Source: SIG440 sp045592585
GTDB lineage: Bacteria; Bacillota; Clostridia; Monoglobales; Monoglobaceae
NCBI GenBank assembly: GCA_045592585.1
Contig: JAZNVB010000138.1
Location: 1-7,674, forward strand
Length of the DNA stretch: 7,674 nucleotides
Direction: 5' to 3'
This document shows positions 6,567-7,674 of this stretch, piece after piece. The translations under genes and the position numbers were made by a program. The number at the start of each line of letters is the position of its first letter. The stretch's first letter is position 1. The notes beneath the pieces are model-generated. The model searched no databases, was not told the DNA's origin, and worked only from the letters and a program-made list of their open reading frames with translations.

Positions 6567-6581
6567 TAGACAAATTGTAAC
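6561..6581 (+). promoter_or_regulatory. Shared 21-base operator-like motif, copy 2
   Basis: On the plus strand it reads TGTACAT, A, GACAAAT, TG, TAAC and matches the copy at 3814-3834 at 18 of 21 positions. In both places the motif points the same way relative to the adjacent AraC gene, and its TGTACA end lies 16-17 bases from the TATAAT of the transporter. Here it is about 38 bases upstream of the AraC gene's own -35 box, so direct overlap is only with the MATE promoter. Confidence 0.5.
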
Positions 6582-6618
6582 AATATGGATTTTTTAAAAC
6601 TAAAATTCATTTTATGGA

Positions 6619-6647
6619 TTGCATTACTTTTTTCATTATGTTAGAAT
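6619..6647 (+). promoter_or_regulatory. Promoter of the second AraC gene
   Basis: TTGCAT (6619-6624), a 17-base spacer and TAGAAT (6642-6647) preceded by TGT (extended -10). The leader to the GTG start is about 27 bases and contains a strong GGAGG site at 6669-6673. An 8-base direct repeat, TATGGATT at 6584-6591 and 6613-6620, lies just upstream and touches the -35 box. Confidence 0.6.
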
Positions 6648-6680
6648 ATAAGCGACTTAAATTGTATTGGAGGAAGCTCC

Positions 6681-7442
6681 GTGTTTAAAAATATAGAAAA
6701 TTTAAAAATAGAAGACATCAGTAAAGGTGCATCAAAAAACAAATCCTCAGTTTACTGCCGCAAGGCTAACACCTTTATTTTACGTACTGCGGGCAGTATG
6801 CGATATGTTTTTTCGGACTATCATCTTGACTGTCACCCAGGTGAAATTATTTTTTTGCCAAAGGGATCCAGTTACGACTATGTGTCCCTTACCGATATCC
6901 CCTGCGAATATGTGGCTATAAGATTTGATGCCGAGCTTTCGGATATCGCCCCCTCTGTTCATTCGCTGGACCGTTTTCAGGAATTGGAAGAAATTACAAA
7001 CAACCTGACAGACCTGTGGAAGTTTGGCGGTCGGCACGAACATTACAAATGTTATTCGGTTTTTTATAATCTTTTAGCACACCTTGAAGGGCTTGAAAAT
7101 CAAGCCTATGCAGATAAAAAGAATTTTCATATAATTTCTCCCGCTGTTTCATATTTGAAAAAGCATATATATGATTGCAACCTGAAAATCGAAGCACTGC
7201 ACCGGCTTTGCGGTATATCGGGAACATACTTCCGCAAAATATTTCAGGCAAATTACAACACAAGCCCACAAAAGTATATATTAACAAAAAGGCTATCCCG
7301 TGCAAAATCAATAATTGACAATGGTGATTTTGACTCCATTTCCGAAGTTTCAACTGCTGTGGGATACAGCGATCCCCTGTATTTCAGCCGAGCCTTCAGA
7401 AAAATGTACGGCGTTTCACCATCACAATATGCAAAAAGCTAA
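6681..7442 (+). CDS. AraC/XylS family transcriptional regulator (divergent from the MATE transporter)
   Basis: This 253-residue regulator has an N-terminal cupin-like sensor domain (about residues 20-85, with the HPGEIIFLPKGSSYDY strand-turn typical of AraC_binding or cupin_2 domains). A helical middle follows, then a C-terminal double helix-turn-helix (about 152-250). The first DNA-binding unit is at about 169-190 (IEALHRLCGISGTYFRKIF). The second, with the family signature, reads SISEVSTAVGYSDPLYFSRA followed by YGVSPSQY. GTG at 6681 follows GGAGG with a seven-base spacer. It is divergent from the MATE gene, so control of that transporter and possibly of itself is likely. Beyond the common fold it is clearly different from the AraC protein at 2950-3777, so the two are not a recent duplication. 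A long bidirectional terminator follows the gene. The effector is unknown. Confidence 0.92.
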   Translation: MFKNIENLKIEDISKGASKNKSSVYCRKANTFILRTAGSMRYVFSDYHLDCHPGEIIFLPKGSSYDYVSLTDIPCEYVAIRFDAELSDIAPSVHSLDRFQELEEITNNLTDLWKFGGRHEHYKCYSVFYNLLAHLEGLENQAYADKKNFHIISPAVSYLKKHIYDCNLKIEALHRLCGISGTYFRKIFQANYNTSPQKYILTKRLSRAKSIIDNGDFDSISEVSTAVGYSDPLYFSRAFRKMYGVSPSQYAKS

Positions 7443-7445
7443 AAA

Positions 7446-7462
7446 AGCCGATCGGTTTAGAT
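7446..7462 (+). repeat. 17-base direct repeat, copy 1
   Basis: AGCCGATCGGTTTAGAT begins four bases after the TAA of the second AraC gene. It matches the copy at 7554-7570 at 16 of 17 positions. This copy contains the perfect palindrome CCGATCGG; the other copy does not. Confidence 0.6.
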
Positions 7463-7508
7463 TACATATAAAAATCAGTTTTGCATTGACAAGTTTCATG
7501 AATAATAC

Positions 7509-7548
7509 AAAACAAAAAATCCTATCTTTCGACAGGATTTTTTGTTTT
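7509..7548. terminator. Bidirectional hairpin terminator between convergent genes
   Basis: AAAACAAAAAATCCT (7509-7523) pairs perfectly over 15 bp with 7534-7548 across a 10-base loop. The arms are A-rich on one side and T-rich on the other on both strands, so it can stop transcripts of the AraC gene from the left and of the partial gene from the right. It is about 67 bases past the AraC stop. Confidence 0.85.
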
Positions 7549-7553
7549 GGAAG

Positions 7554-7570
7554 AGCCGAACGGTTTAGAT
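7554..7570 (+). repeat. 17-base direct repeat, copy 2
   Basis: AGCCGAACGGTTTAGAT lies on the far side of the terminator, eight bases past the stop codon of the right-edge gene. It differs from copy 1 by one base (A for T) and is offset from it by 108 bases. Confidence 0.6.
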
Positions 7571-7578
7571 GCCACTAT

Positions 7579-7674
7579 TTATTTGACAAATTTACACTCC
7601 CATCTTCCTGTTATGTGCAGTGGTGCATCAGCTTTCGAAAGAGCATACATCTTTTCAATTACGATTGTATATTC
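7579..7674 (-). CDS. C-terminal end of an unidentified protein, cut by the right edge
   Basis: On the minus strand an open frame enters from the right edge and reads 31 residues, ending in ADAPLHITGRWECKFVK, before TAA at 7579. The varied, natural-looking residue use and the terminator directly downstream support a real gene end. It is convergent with the second AraC gene. No motif allows a family assignment, and no start or promoter is in the window. Confidence 0.55.
   Translation of the reverse strand, partial: EYTIVIEKMYALSKADAPLHITGRWECKFVK

Noticed and set aside
6994..7353. Minus-strand open frame of 119 codons within the second AraC gene
   Set aside because: It overlaps a gene with a clear AraC signature, lacks a ribosome binding site and shows no domain.
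7482..7502. Possible third copy of the shared 21-base motif (CATTGACAA at 7484-7492)
   Set aside because: Only about 13 of 21 positions match and it lies downstream of the AraC gene with no transporter promoter beside it.

Overview
This is a low-GC window with strong GGAGG-type ribosome binding sites, good TTGACA/TATAAT-like promoters and a large share of transporters and AraC-type regulators. Together these suggest a Firmicutes (Clostridia-like) bacterial chromosome. I see no phage, IS element, CRISPR array, tRNA or rRNA. Taxonomy is inferred from style only.

Layout, left to right. (1) The first ~31 bases hold the start of a minus-strand gene that runs off the left edge. (2) Bases 89-2882 carry three minus-strand genes: an endonuclease/exonuclease/phosphatase-fold hydrolase, a histidine phosphatase 17 bases after it, and an NSS-family Na+-coupled amino acid transporter with its own promoter and a terminator behind it. 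(3) Bases 2950-5130 hold an AraC regulator (minus) divergent from an MFS transporter (plus). (4) Bases 5149-7442 hold a second pair with the same plan: a MATE transporter (minus) divergent from a second AraC regulator (plus). The two transporters converge on one strong hairpin terminator. (5) After the second regulator come a long bidirectional terminator, a 17-base direct repeat on each side of it, and the C-terminal end of a convergent minus-strand gene cut by the right edge.

Two results stand out. First, both divergent AraC/transporter intergenic regions contain the same 21-base motif (18/21 identical). It has the same orientation relative to each AraC gene and covers the -35 region of each transporter promoter. 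This suggests a common operator, or two paralogous regulators with related sites. Second, the MATE gene is broken near its 3' end: its frame stops at 5286, but the missing C-terminal 54 residues are intact in the next frame down to 5149. The break looks like a deletion of about ten bases inside transmembrane helix 11, so the protein would lack its last helix.

Several gene starts were moved from the longest reading frame because the ribosome binding site demands it: TTG at 3895 for the MFS gene, ATG at 3777 for the first AraC gene and ATG at 6500 for the MATE gene. The rest of the window is ordinary metabolic and transport content.
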